Assembly (NCBI GenBank): GCA_903928045.1
Contig: CAIYPH010000558.1
Coordinates: 1-6,079, forward strand
Direction: 5' to 3'
Length of the DNA stretch: 6,079 bases
From: an uncultured Rhodospirillales bacterium
GTDB lineage: Bacteria; Pseudomonadota; Alphaproteobacteria; Acetobacterales; Acetobacteraceae
Position 1 is the stretch's first letter; each line of letters opens with the position of its first letter. The translations under genes were made by a program, and so were the position numbers. Below are positions 1-6,006 of this stretch, one piece after another. The notes under the pieces are model-generated. The model ran no database searches. It saw nothing but the letters and a program-made list of their open reading frames with translations, and was not told the DNA's origin.

Positions 1-129
1 GGCGCTGACAAGGGCTACGACGTAGCGGCGTTCGTCCAAGCGCTGCGGCGACGGCGGGTGACGCCGCACATTGCCGCCGACCGGCGGGTCAGCAAGTGCG
101 GTGTGGCGCGGCATTCCGACGCCATTCCA
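1..129 (+). pseudogene. Transposase C-terminal remnant (IS5/IS1182-like, DDE type)
   Basis: Frame 1 reads GADKGYDVAAFVQALRRR and then VTPHIAADRRVSK. This is the N3 block of IS4/IS5-type DDE transposases, where the D of ADKGYD is the second catalytic aspartate. After about residue 40 the similarity ends. The expected GRTTRHPGY-like stretch and the C1 block with the catalytic glutamate (R-x-x-E-x-x-x-x-x-x-K type) are absent. What follows is unrelated sequence running into the presumed IS terminus. The frame stays open until a TAG at 232-234, past that terminus. I read this as a gene with an internal deletion just before the third catalytic residue, so it would be inactive. The N-terminal part lies outside the window. 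Confidence 0.65.
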
Positions 130-205
130 GGCGAAAACCTCCATCCCAAAGACCAAGCAACCGCGCCTCGTCAGTGGCTTGGAGACTTCTTCAGCAGCCT
201 GCTAG
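1..205 (+). mobile_element. 3' end of a degraded IS5-superfamily insertion sequence
   Basis: The left edge carries the tail of a transposase reading frame (see the pseudogene entry) followed by CTTCTTCAGCAGCCTG and then CTAG at 202-205. From memory, an end of the form CAGGCTGCTGAAGAAG next to CTAG is common in IS5-superfamily elements, where CTAG can be the duplicated target. I therefore place the IS terminus at about 201, with CTAG as target sequence. The element ends one base before the stop codon (207-209) of the minus-strand methyltransferase, so it landed just behind that gene without disrupting it. The other end lies outside the window, so the target duplication cannot be confirmed. Confidence 0.55.
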
Positions 206-206
206 C

Positions 207-1031
207 TCAATCGCGCCGGGCGATGATCTCGTAGGGCGCGATCAGACCGCGCGTGATCATGCCCACCATATTGGCCAGCTTGGCCGGCCCGGTCGGCCCG
301 AGCACCAGCCCGAGATTCAACGGCGAGACCCCGCCAGCCGCCGCCCGGGCACGCTGGGCGGCGAAAAACGCCAGCGCCCCCTCCTTCCGGCTCTGCTCCG
401 CGGCGATGGTGAACCCCGCCGCCGCAAGGGCCGCGCGGTAGGCGGCGGGCGTCTCGACATGGCTGGTCTCCGGCAGGCTGGACCATGGCACCGGAAAATC
501 CAGCGCGCCCGCTTCCATCCGCATCACATCGTAGACCGCGAAGAACCCGCCTGGCTTCAGCGCACGGTGAACGGCGGCGAACATCGCTGCCTTGTCCGGC
601 ACGTTCATACCGACATGCAACAACGTCGCGCCATCGAAGCTGCCATCGGCGAACTCCAGCCGATCCGCATTGGCCTGGCGGAATTCGACGCGATCCGCCA
701 TCCCCATCCGCCGCGTCAGGCTATTGGCGACGGCGACGAACTCGGGCGTGAGGTCAATTCCGACGACACGGCACCCATAGCTGGCCAGATGCCGCGCGGG
801 CCCGCCGAGGCCGCTGCCGATATCGAGCAGGCACATGCCCGGGGCGAGCGCGAGCTGCCCGGCAAGCTGCTGGGTCGCCTGGGCGCCGCCGATATGGAAC
901 TCGTCCGCGCCGCTGAGATCGCCGGGGGAGAGGTGGTCGACATCCCTGCCGGCGGCCGCGAGTGCGGCCAGTAGGGCGGCTTCGAGGCCGCCATGGGTGT
1001 AGTGCTGTTGCAGACTGTTCTCGTCGGTCAT
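207..1031 (-). CDS. Class I SAM-dependent methyltransferase
   Basis: This 274-residue cytoplasmic protein has a Rossmann-type SAM-binding fold. Motif I is LDIGSGLGGPARHLA at about residues 69-83. An acidic residue closes strand 2 in VVGIDL (D93), the place expected to bind the SAM ribose. DGSFDGATLLHVGMNVPDK (129-147) fits the strand-4 region, and LKPGGFFAVYDVM (158-170) is the usual post-motif with strand 5. The overall type is Methyltransf_11/25-like, resembling small-molecule N- or C-methyltransferases such as the sarcosine/dimethylglycine and phosphoethanolamine types. The substrate cannot be named. The ATG at 1031 is preceded by GGAG at good spacing. It is the last gene of the aroKB operon, 19 bases after the acetyltransferase stop. 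The C-terminus (PYEIIARRD) looks natural, although an IS remnant begins one base beyond the stop. Confidence 0.88.
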   Translation of the reverse strand: MTDENSLQQHYTHGGLEAALLAALAAAGRDVDHLSPGDLSGADEFHIGGAQATQQLAGQLALAPGMCLLDIGSGLGGPARHLASYGCRVVGIDLTPEFVAVANSLTRRMGMADRVEFRQANADRLEFADGSFDGATLLHVGMNVPDKAAMFAAVHRALKPGGFFAVYDVMRMEAGALDFPVPWSSLPETSHVETPAAYRAALAAAGFTIAAEQSRKEGALAFFAAQRARAAAGGVSPLNLGLVLGPTGPAKLANMVGMITRGLIAPYEIIARRD

Positions 1032-1050
1032 CGCGGATTCTCCGTTCTGT

Positions 1051-1470
1051 TCAGCCCAGCCACTTCTCCATGAAGATCAGCGGGTCAACGCTGTAGCCAA
1101 GCCGGGCGTAATAGGCCTGCACGCCGGCATTATCAGGCTCGATCAACAGGTTCACCTTGTCGCACCCGATCGCCAACAGTCGCCGCTCAACCTCGGCCAT
1201 CAGCCGGTCGGCCAGTCCCTGGCCGCGAACATCGGGATGCACCGCGAGCCGGTTGATCCAGCCGCGCCGCCCGTCATAGCTGTCGAGCACAGTGCCGACG
1301 ATCCGCCCGCCGTCCTCGGCGACCAGGAACAGCTCCGGGTCGCGGGTGAGCTTGCGGGCGAGCGCCGCCTCGGTGTCGGTGCTACTCGGGTGCAGGCCGC
1401 ACAGCGCCCACAGCGCCAGCATCGCCGCATAGTCGCCAAGGCGGCAGCCCCGCAGCGCAACCTCAGGCAT
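1051..1470 (-). CDS. GNAT family N-acetyltransferase, YpeA-like
   Basis: This 139-residue single-domain GNAT protein would transfer acetyl from acetyl-CoA to an amine. The acetyl-CoA pyrophosphate loop is VRGQGLADRLM at about residues 81-91, preceded by the strand WINRLAVHPD (71-80). The C-terminal strand/helix block is DNAGVQAYYARLGY (113-126). Length and pattern (LFLVAEDGGRIVGT, then YDGRRG) match E. coli YpeA (about 141 residues), whose physiological substrate is not established. The chosen ATG (1470-1468) overlaps the aroKB stop in ATGCCTGA, with GAGGG at 1480-1476 as a well-placed ribosome site inside the end of aroKB. This implies translational coupling. A GTG at 1485-1483 would add five residues, but it overlaps this ribosome site and fits the family start less well. 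Confidence 0.87.
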   Translation of the reverse strand: MPEVALRGCRLGDYAAMLALWALCGLHPSSTDTEAALARKLTRDPELFLVAEDGGRIVGTVLDSYDGRRGWINRLAVHPDVRGQGLADRLMAEVERRLLAIGCDKVNLLIEPDNAGVQAYYARLGYSVDPLIFMEKWLG

Positions 1471-3139
1471 CGCAGCCCTCGGCACGGAGGATATCGATCA
1501 CATCGGCGGGTGCCACGTCGCCTTGGGTGAAGGCGCGGCCGATCCCGCGGGTCAGCACGAACACCAGCTTGCCGTCCCGCGCCTTCTTGTCGCGCCGCAT
1601 ATGGCCGACCAGGCGCTCGGCCGACAGCCGGCGGTTGAGGTGGTGCAGCTCGGCCGGCAGGCCGACCGCGGCGATATGGGCAATCACCCGCTCGGCATCC
1701 TCCGCGGTGCAATGGCCAAGCGCGGCGGAGAAGCGGAAGGCGAGGCCGATACCCACCGCCACCGCCTCGCCATGCAGGATGGCGCCGTAGCCGAGCTCGG
1801 CCTCCAGCGCGTGGCCGAAGGTGTGGCCGAGATTGAGCAGGGCCCGCCCGTCATTGGGCTTCTCCTCCCGCTCGTCATCGCCGACCACCTGCGCCTTGAA
1901 GGCGCAGGCGCGCAGCACCGCCTCGGCCTGCGCGGCCCGGTCGCCGGCGATCACCGCGGCCCCGTTGGCCTCGCACCAGGCGAAGAAGGCGGCATCGCCG
2001 ATCAGCCCGGCCTTGACGATCTCGGCATAGCCGGCCCGCAGCTCCCGCACCGGCAGGGTGGCGAGCGTGGCGGTATCGGCGATCACCATGCGTGGCTGGT
2101 GGAAGGCGCCGAGCAGGTTCTTGCCGTGGCGGGTGTTGATGCCGGTCTTCCCGCCGACGCTCGAATCGACCTGGGAGAGCAGCGTGGTCGGGATCTGCAC
2201 GAAGGGCAGGCCGCGCAGGGTGGCCGCGGCGGCGAAACCGGCGAGATCCCCCACCACACCGCCGCCCAGCGCGATCACCGCGGTGCGGCGCTCCACCCCG
2301 GCGTCCAGCAGCCCGTCGACCACCTGTTCGAAGGTGGCGAAATTCTTCGACGCCTCGCCGGATTTCACCGTGATCGCGGTGGCAGCGATGGCCGTTTCGG
2401 CGAGACCGTCCATCAGTGTCTTCAGGTGCAGCGGGCCGACACTGTCATCGGTGATCACCACCGCGCGCTTCTGCGGCAGCACCGGGGCGAGCAGGGCGCC
2501 GGCGCGGGCCAGCAGCCCGTCACCCACCACGACGTCGTAGCTGGAGGCGGAAAGCGCCAGCGACAGCCGCCGCGCCGGCTGCCAGGCGCAGATTGCGTCC
2601 ATCACGTGCGCGGTGGTGATCTCCGGGCTCTCGTCGTCGCAATCGACGATGATGTCGGCCTCGGCGTAGACGGGGTGGCGGAGGCCGATGAGCCGTTGCA
2701 GTACCGCCTCGTGGTCGCCGTCCTTCAGCAGCGGGCGGTGGGTGCGTCCGGCGACCCGGCGCAGGAGCACCGGCAAGGTCGCGCGCAACCACACGCAGAC
2801 GCCTTCGCGGCGGATGGTGGCGCGGGTGTCGGGGTCCATATAGGCGCCGCCGCCGGTTGCCAGCACCAGCGGCTCGCCGGCCAGCAGGCGGCGGATCACC
2901 CGGCGCTCGCCCTCGCGGAACTCTTTTTCGCCGAAGCGCTCGAACAGCTCCGGGATGGTGCAGCCGGCGGCAAGCTCGATTTCGGCGTCGGCGTCATGGA
3001 ACGGCAGGCCGAGGCGGGCGGCGATGCGCCGGCCGATCGAGGTCTTCCCCGCGCCCATCAGCCCGACGAGCACGATGCTGCGGCCGGTGAGATGGTCGGG
3101 GACGGTGAAATTTTCTTTGAGCGCGGATGGACGGGTCAT
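1463..3139 (-). CDS. aroKB: Bifunctional shikimate kinase / 3-dehydroquinate synthase (AroK-AroB fusion)
   Basis: One uninterrupted 558-residue frame carries two shikimate-pathway enzymes. Residues about 1-185 are shikimate kinase. They show Walker A GLMGAGKT (26-33), the DxD of HDADAEIE (D49, D51), FREGER (74-79) with substrate-binding R75, GGG (96-98) and the lid RTHRPLL (132-138). Residues about 195-558 are 3-dehydroquinate synthase. They show the NAD-binding GGGVVGDLAGF (292-302), QIPTTLLSQVDSSVGGKTG (315-333), and the probable zinc ligands E373 (AGYAE), H439 (NLGHTFGH) and H456 (LHGEAV). Both active sites look complete. The domains catalyse steps 5 and 2 of chorismate synthesis. The link, near WQPARRLSLALSA, is very short. 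I chose the ATG at 3139 because it gives a normal kinase N-terminus. A GTG at 3193 would add 18 unlikely residues, and no strong ribosome site is seen for either start. It is first in an operon with the acetyltransferase and methyltransferase. Confidence 0.95.
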   Translation of the reverse strand: MTRPSALKENFTVPDHLTGRSIVLVGLMGAGKTSIGRRIAARLGLPFHDADAEIELAAGCTIPELFERFGEKEFREGERRVIRRLLAGEPLVLATGGGAYMDPDTRATIRREGVCVWLRATLPVLLRRVAGRTHRPLLKDGDHEAVLQRLIGLRHPVYAEADIIVDCDDESPEITTAHVMDAICAWQPARRLSLALSASSYDVVVGDGLLARAGALLAPVLPQKRAVVITDDSVGPLHLKTLMDGLAETAIAATAITVKSGEASKNFATFEQVVDGLLDAGVERRTAVIALGGGVVGDLAGFAAAATLRGLPFVQIPTTLLSQVDSSVGGKTGINTRHGKNLLGAFHQPRMVIADTATLATLPVRELRAGYAEIVKAGLIGDAAFFAWCEANGAAVIAGDRAAQAEAVLRACAFKAQVVGDDEREEKPNDGRALLNLGHTFGHALEAELGYGAILHGEAVAVGIGLAFRFSAALGHCTAEDAERVIAHIAAVGLPAELHHLNRRLSAERLVGHMRRDKKARDGKLVFVLTRGIGRAFTQGDVAPADVIDILRAEGCDA

Positions 3140-3231
3140 GGCGCCGCATCTAGCACACCGCTGGCCGGTTGGGCCAAGAGCCAGCGCGTCCACCCTTGCC
3201 GTGGCGCGGCGATCGCGCCAGATAGGGAGCC
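3140..3231. promoter_or_regulatory. Divergent intergenic region between aroKB and the xerD-accA group
   Basis: These 92 bases separate two divergent transcription units, so they should hold promoters for both. No convincing -35/-10 pair can be read on either strand; the best guess towards aroKB (TTGGCC, 18 bases, CTAGAT) is weak. A perfect inverted repeat, GGCGCG (3203-3208) and CGCGCC (3214-3219) with a 5-base loop, lies immediately before the ribosome site of the small gene. It could hold an mRNA hairpin or an operator, but such GC palindromes are also frequent by chance in DNA of this composition. Confidence 0.35.
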
Positions 3232-3378
3232 ATGCGCGGTATCGTCTGGATCATCCTCCCGCTTCTCGCCCTCGGCCTCGTCGGTGGCTTCTTTGCGCTT
3301 GGCGCCTTCCCGCCGGAGCCGAAGATCGAGGCGGTGCAGAAAGTGCTGCCCAATGAGCGGTTCGGCCCGCGGCCGTGA
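3232..3378 (+). CDS. Small single-pass membrane protein (48 residues), hypothetical
   Basis: The ATG at 3232 opens a 48-codon frame ending in TGA (3376-3378), with AGGGAG at 3224-3229 just upstream (spacing is short). The protein begins MRGIVWIILPLLALGLVGG, and residues 4-26 form a strongly hydrophobic segment. This is most likely one transmembrane helix or an uncleaved signal anchor. A short charged, proline-containing tail follows (FPPEPKIEAVQKVLPNERF). Codons end mostly in G or C like those of its neighbours, and the gene sits 10 bases before xerD in the same direction, which together argue for a real gene. I recognise no named family. It could be a small conserved inner-membrane protein of unknown role, and its position gives no functional clue beyond co-transcription with xerD. 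Confidence 0.65.
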   Translation: MRGIVWIILPLLALGLVGGFFALGAFPPEPKIEAVQKVLPNERFGPRP

Positions 3379-3388
3379 GCCGGGCGGG

Positions 3389-4303
3389 ATGAGCGGGCTG
3401 GATCGGCACGCCGAGGCTTTTCTCGAAATGCTCGCCGCCGAGCGCGGCGCCGCCCGGAACACGCTGCTGGCCTATGAGGCCGATCTCGCGGATTTCTGCG
3501 CGTTCGCCAAAGCCAAGGGCCAATCCCCCGCGGGGGCCGAGGCGGATACGCTGCGTGATTGGCTCAAGGGCCTCGACGAGGCCGGCCTGGCCGCCCGCTC
3601 CGCGGCGCGGAAACTCTCGGCGATCCGGCAGTTCCACCACTTCCTGGTGCGCGAGGGCATCCGCGAGGATGACCCGACGGCGTTGATCGACAGTCCGCGC
3701 CTGCCGAGCGGCCTGCCGAAATACCTCTCCGAATCCGAAGTCGACGGCCTGCTCGCCGCCGCCCGGGCCCGGCCGCCGGCGCAGGCGCTGGTGGTGACCG
3801 CCGCGCTGGAACTGCTTTATGCCAGCGGGCTGCGGGTCTCCGAGCTGCTCGCCTTGCCCCGCGCGGCGCTGGCCGGGGACGCGGCGATGTTGATGGTGCG
3901 CGGCAAGGGGGGGAAGGAGCGGGTGGTACCGCTGTCCGACGCCGCGCGGGAGGCCGCGGGTGCGATGCTGGCTGCCCGCAAGAAGGCGGGGCGCTGGTTG
4001 TTCCAGGGCAAGGGCACCCAGGCGCTGACCCGGCAGGGCTTCGGACTGATGCTCAAGACCGTGGCGCGGGAGGCGGGGATCGAACCTGAGCGGGTCTCGC
4101 CCCACGTGCTGCGGCACTCATTCGCCAGCCATATGTTGGCGCGCGGGGCGGATCTGCGCAGTCTGCAACTCCTGCTCGGCCACGCCGATATCGCGACCAC
4201 GCAGATCTACACGCATATTCTGCCCGAACACCTGCAAACCCTGGTGCAGACCCATCATCCGCTCGCCGATAGCTCGCCAGCGTCCGGGCGGCGGCGGGGC
4301 TGA
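3389..4303 (+). CDS. xerD: Tyrosine recombinase XerD
   Basis: This 304-residue site-specific recombinase works with XerC at the dif site, under FtsK control, to resolve chromosome dimers before division. The N-terminal SAM-like core-binding domain covers about residues 1-100 (ARNTLLAYEADLADFCAF at 22-39). The catalytic domain follows with a full set of active residues: R149 in YASGLRVSELL, K173 in RGKGGKER, H239 and R242 in SPHVLRHSFASHML, H265 in LLGHADIATTQIYTH, and nucleophile Y274. Length is close to E. coli XerD (298). Position in a housekeeping cluster and the XerC/D-like motifs favour a host Xer protein over a phage or integron integrase. XerD over XerC is a judgement from overall similarity. 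The ATG at 3389 fits the family start; its ribosome site is weak (GGGCGGG), so coupling to the small gene 10 bases upstream is likely. Confidence 0.9.
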   Translation: MSGLDRHAEAFLEMLAAERGAARNTLLAYEADLADFCAFAKAKGQSPAGAEADTLRDWLKGLDEAGLAARSAARKLSAIRQFHHFLVREGIREDDPTALIDSPRLPSGLPKYLSESEVDGLLAAARARPPAQALVVTAALELLYASGLRVSELLALPRAALAGDAAMLMVRGKGGKERVVPLSDAAREAAGAMLAARKKAGRWLFQGKGTQALTRQGFGLMLKTVAREAGIEPERVSPHVLRHSFASHMLARGADLRSLQLLLGHADIATTQIYTHILPEHLQTLVQTHHPLADSSPASGRRRG

Positions 4304-4334
4304 CGAGCGGGCCGGTTGGTGCTAAGGGCCGCGC

Positions 4335-5291
4335 ATGCGCCATTTTCTCGATTTCGAAAAGCCCGTCGCCGAGCTCGAAAGCAAGATCGAAGAGCTCAGG
4401 AAGATGTCCGAGGCCGATGGGATCAACATCGCCGAAGAGGTCTCGAAGCTGACCGAGAAGGTCGACCGGCAGCTGCGGGCGACCTATGCCAAGCTGACGG
4501 CCTGGCAGAAGACCCAGGTGGCACGGCACCCCGAGCGGCCCAAGGCGAAGCACTACGTTTCGTCCCTCATCACCGATTTCACTCCGCTCGCCGGCGATCG
4601 GGCCTTCGCCGACGATGCCGCCATTATCGGCGGGCTCGGGCGGTTTCGTGGCCGCTCCGTGGTGGTGCTGGGCACCGAGAAGGGTACCGACACGGAGAGC
4701 CGCGTCGCCCATAATTTCGGCATGGCGCGGCCGGAGGGCTACCGCAAGGCAAGGCGGCTGATGGAACTCGCCGGCCGGTTCGGCCTGCCGATCCTGACCT
4801 TCGTGGACACCTCGGGCGCCTTCCCCGGCGTCGAGGCCGAGGCGCGCGGCCAGGCCGAGGCGATCGCGCGGTCCATCGAGGCTTGTCTCGAAGCGCCGGT
4901 CCCGGTGGTGGCGACTATCATCGGGGAGGGCGGCTCGGGCGGGGCGATCGCGCTGGCGGCCGGCGACGCGGTGTTGATGATGGAGCACGCCATCTATTCG
5001 GTGATCTCGCCCGAAGGCTGCGCGGCGATCCTGTGGAAGGATGCCGCCCAGGCGCCGCAGGCGGCGGAGGCGCTGAAAATCACCGCCGAGGACCTCAAGC
5101 GCCTCAAGCTGATCGACGCGATCATCGCGGAACCGATGGGTGGGGCGCATCGCGGGCCGCAGGCGGCGATCACCGCGGTTGGCGACGCAATGGCCAACGC
5201 CCTGGCACCCCTGACACTGCTCGACCCCGCGACGCTGCGGATCAAGCGGCGGGAGAAGTTTCTTGAGATGGGGCGGGATGCGTTGATCTGA
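4335..5291 (+). CDS. accA: Acetyl-CoA carboxylase carboxyltransferase subunit alpha
   Basis: This 318-residue protein matches the normal AccA length (E. coli 319). With AccD it forms the carboxyltransferase that moves CO2 from carboxybiotin-AccB to acetyl-CoA, giving malonyl-CoA for fatty-acid synthesis in the cytoplasm. It starts FLDFEKPVAELESKIEEL (4-21), the typical helical N-terminus. The crotonase-like core includes ARPEGYRKARRLM (131-143), FVDTSGAFPGVEAEARGQ (156-173), the oxyanion-type glycine block GEGGSGGAIAL (197-207) and SVISPEGCAAILWKD (222-236). The end EPMGGAHRGP (266-275) is also characteristic. AAGGG lies before the ATG, 31 bases after the xerD stop, so the two are probably co-transcribed. 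accD is not in the window. A palindromic repeat element begins two bases after the stop. Confidence 0.97.
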   Translation: MRHFLDFEKPVAELESKIEELRKMSEADGINIAEEVSKLTEKVDRQLRATYAKLTAWQKTQVARHPERPKAKHYVSSLITDFTPLAGDRAFADDAAIIGGLGRFRGRSVVVLGTEKGTDTESRVAHNFGMARPEGYRKARRLMELAGRFGLPILTFVDTSGAFPGVEAEARGQAEAIARSIEACLEAPVPVVATIIGEGGSGGAIALAAGDAVLMMEHAIYSVISPEGCAAILWKDAAQAPQAAEALKITAEDLKRLKLIDAIIAEPMGGAHRGPQAAITAVGDAMANALAPLTLLDPATLRIKRREKFLEMGRDALI

Positions 5292-5302
5292 GGGAAGCAA
5301 GC

Positions 5303-5326
5303 GCTTCTTTTTTGAAAAAAAGAAGC
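5303..5326. terminator. Left hairpin arm of the palindromic element, possible accA terminator
   Basis: This is a perfect 11-base inverted repeat starting GCTTC and ending GAAGC around a 2-base centre, 12 bases after the accA stop codon. The stem is GC-poor and rich in A:T pairs. On the plus strand it is followed by A residues, then CTTTT; on the minus strand no T run follows. It is therefore not a textbook intrinsic terminator. Its position directly behind accA still makes a role in transcript ending or 3' stabilisation plausible. Confidence 0.45.
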
Positions 5327-5414
5327 AAAAAACTTTTATCCACTTGCTGCGTACCGCTCCCCACTATCCGAGGGACGTACGCCAACGGCATGGATGGAAC
5401 AGAAAGTTTTTTTG

Positions 5415-5438
5415 GTTCTTTTTGTTCACAAAAAGAAC
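5415..5438. terminator. Right hairpin arm of the palindromic element, possible terminator
   Basis: GTTCTTTTTG (5415-5424) and CAAAAAGAAC (5429-5438) form a perfect 10-base stem with the loop TTCA. On the plus strand the distal side continues into ATGCTTCCTTTT, a weak T-rich tail. On the minus strand the hairpin lies behind the orphan gene, whose frames stop at 5467 or 5513. It could act for transcripts from either side, but neither direction has a classical T tract directly after the stem. Confidence 0.4.
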
Positions 5439-5446
5439 ATGCTTCC

Positions 5447-5512
5447 TTTTAAACTATTGAATTATATCATTTGTTATTTTCGATTTCAATATAATTGCTC
5501 TTTAGCAACAAA
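5447..5512. other. AT-rich spacer between the palindromic element and the orphan gene
   Basis: The sequence changes sharply here to A/T-rich DNA (for example TTGAATTATATCATTTG), unlike the GC-rich genes on both sides. I see no gene, no strong hairpin and no clear promoter pair. It is probably the 3' flank of the orphan gene, and the frame that runs through it to 5467 is likely read-through. Confidence 0.5.
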
Positions 5513-5934
5513 TTAGTCATGCATCTGCGATGCGATCCAGGCCGGCCTGGGCCTTCGTCGCTCGCGCAGGGCGATGATGGTGTGTGCCGTGGGGGGCTGG
5601 TGGGCCGGGCGCGATGTGGATGCGAGGGGGTGGGATTGGCGCGGGCGGATGGCGCGCGGCGGGCGCACGTCGCCTGTGGGTGCGCTGGAGGCATGGCGGG
5701 GGCGGATGGGTTTTGCGGGGGCAAGGGGGTGGCGGCGATGCGCTGCATGAGGGCGGTGAAATCGCGGGCGAGTTGGTCCATCGAGGCGCGGAGGGCGCGG
5801 CCGCCGGGGAGGAAGCACCAGAGCCAGGACGGGCCGACGATGGCGGCGATCAGCGCGCACACGGCCTCCGCCAGGCGGAGCGCGGGATGCGGCTCGCCGT
5901 GGGGCAGTTCGGGGGATGTGATCGCACTGGTCAT
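5467..5934 (-). CDS. Orphan protein with one membrane helix and proline-rich tail, probably frameshifted
   Basis: The ATG at 5934 has AGGA upstream at good spacing and opens a 155-residue frame. Residues 1-70 look genuine. Codons end mostly in G/C, a hydrophobic segment spans about 22-42 (AEAVCALIAAIVGPSWLWCF), and then comes a possible amphipathic helix, MDQLARDFTALMQRIAA (52-68). The rest is rich in Pro, Ala, Arg and Ser, with many codons ending in A or T. The last 17 residues (MTNLLLKSNYIEIENNK) are read from AT-rich DNA. A neighbouring frame gives a more credible ending, HTIIALRERRRPRPAW then IASQMHD, with TAA at 5513-5515, before the AT-rich stretch. I infer that one base was lost in a C-rich stretch around 5700-5740; the original protein would be about 140 residues. 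I recognise no family. An inner-membrane protein with a basic cytoplasmic tail is possible. It is convergent with accA and flanked by repeat copies. Confidence 0.5.
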   Translation of the reverse strand: MTSAITSPELPHGEPHPALRLAEAVCALIAAIVGPSWLWCFLPGGRALRASMDQLARDFTALMQRIAATPLPPQNPSAPAMPPAHPQATCARRAPSARANPTPSHPHRARPTSPPRHTPSSPCASDEGPGRPGSHRRCMTNLLLKSNYIEIENNK

Positions 5935-6006
5935 GACGGCAATCCTAGAGGATCGCGTCGGCGATATCAAGGATTTTTAGCTGTGAAGGAGACTGTTAGC
6001 CCTTTA

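Larger units (their letters stand above)
5293..5446. repeat. Nested palindromic intergenic element (REP/MITE-like)
   Basis: The element is bounded by an inverted repeat, GGAAGC (5293-5298) and GCTTCC (5441-5446). Each end carries a hairpin arm (5303-5326 and 5415-5438). Inside these, AAAAAACTTT (5327-5336) pairs perfectly with AAAGTTTTTT (5403-5412). In the middle, GCGTAC (5349-5354) pairs with GTACGC (5377-5382). On one strand this would fold as a branched structure with two side arms and an apical hairpin. The left arm recurs at 6042-6079. It lies between convergent genes (accA and the minus-strand orphan). Similar A/T-hairpin repeats are, from memory, common behind genes in Acetobacteraceae. 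Function may be transcript termination or 3' protection, or it may simply be a non-autonomous mobile repeat; no coding capacity is seen. Confidence 0.75.

Noticed and set aside
96..974. 292-codon plus-strand frame over the methyltransferase
   Set aside because: It is antisense to a methyltransferase with clear SAM motifs, has Arg/Pro-rich composition, and starts inside the IS remnant.
1523..3388. Plus-strand open frame of more than 600 codons running antisense to aroKB and joining the xerD frame
   Set aside because: The opposite strand encodes a complete, motif-rich AroKB. The antisense frame is open because third positions are mostly G/C; its translation is low-complexity (Gly, Ala, Arg, His, Gln-rich) with no recognisable domain. 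The true xerD start is 3389.
3136..4117. Minus-strand frames opposite the small gene and xerD
   Set aside because: They are shadows in other frames of xerD, whose catalytic residues are all present on the plus strand.
3389..4303. The recombinase as a phage or integrative-element integrase
   Set aside because: It has the length and motif wording of XerC/XerD, sits between housekeeping genes and has no att-like repeats or tRNA next to it.
4053..5300. 415-codon minus-strand frame over accA
   Set aside because: It is antisense to accA, which has all family motifs at full length. The frame resembles no protein and is explained by composition.
5293..5446. The clustered hairpins as part of a CRISPR array or an att site
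   Set aside because: There are no regularly spaced repeats with unique spacers and no cas genes. The pattern is one nested palindrome plus a single further copy of its left arm.
5495..5980. 161-codon plus-strand frame opposite the orphan gene
   Set aside because: It is Gly/Arg/Ala-rich with no domain, and it starts in AT-rich DNA without a clear ribosome site. The minus strand has a ribosome site, a membrane helix and better codon use.
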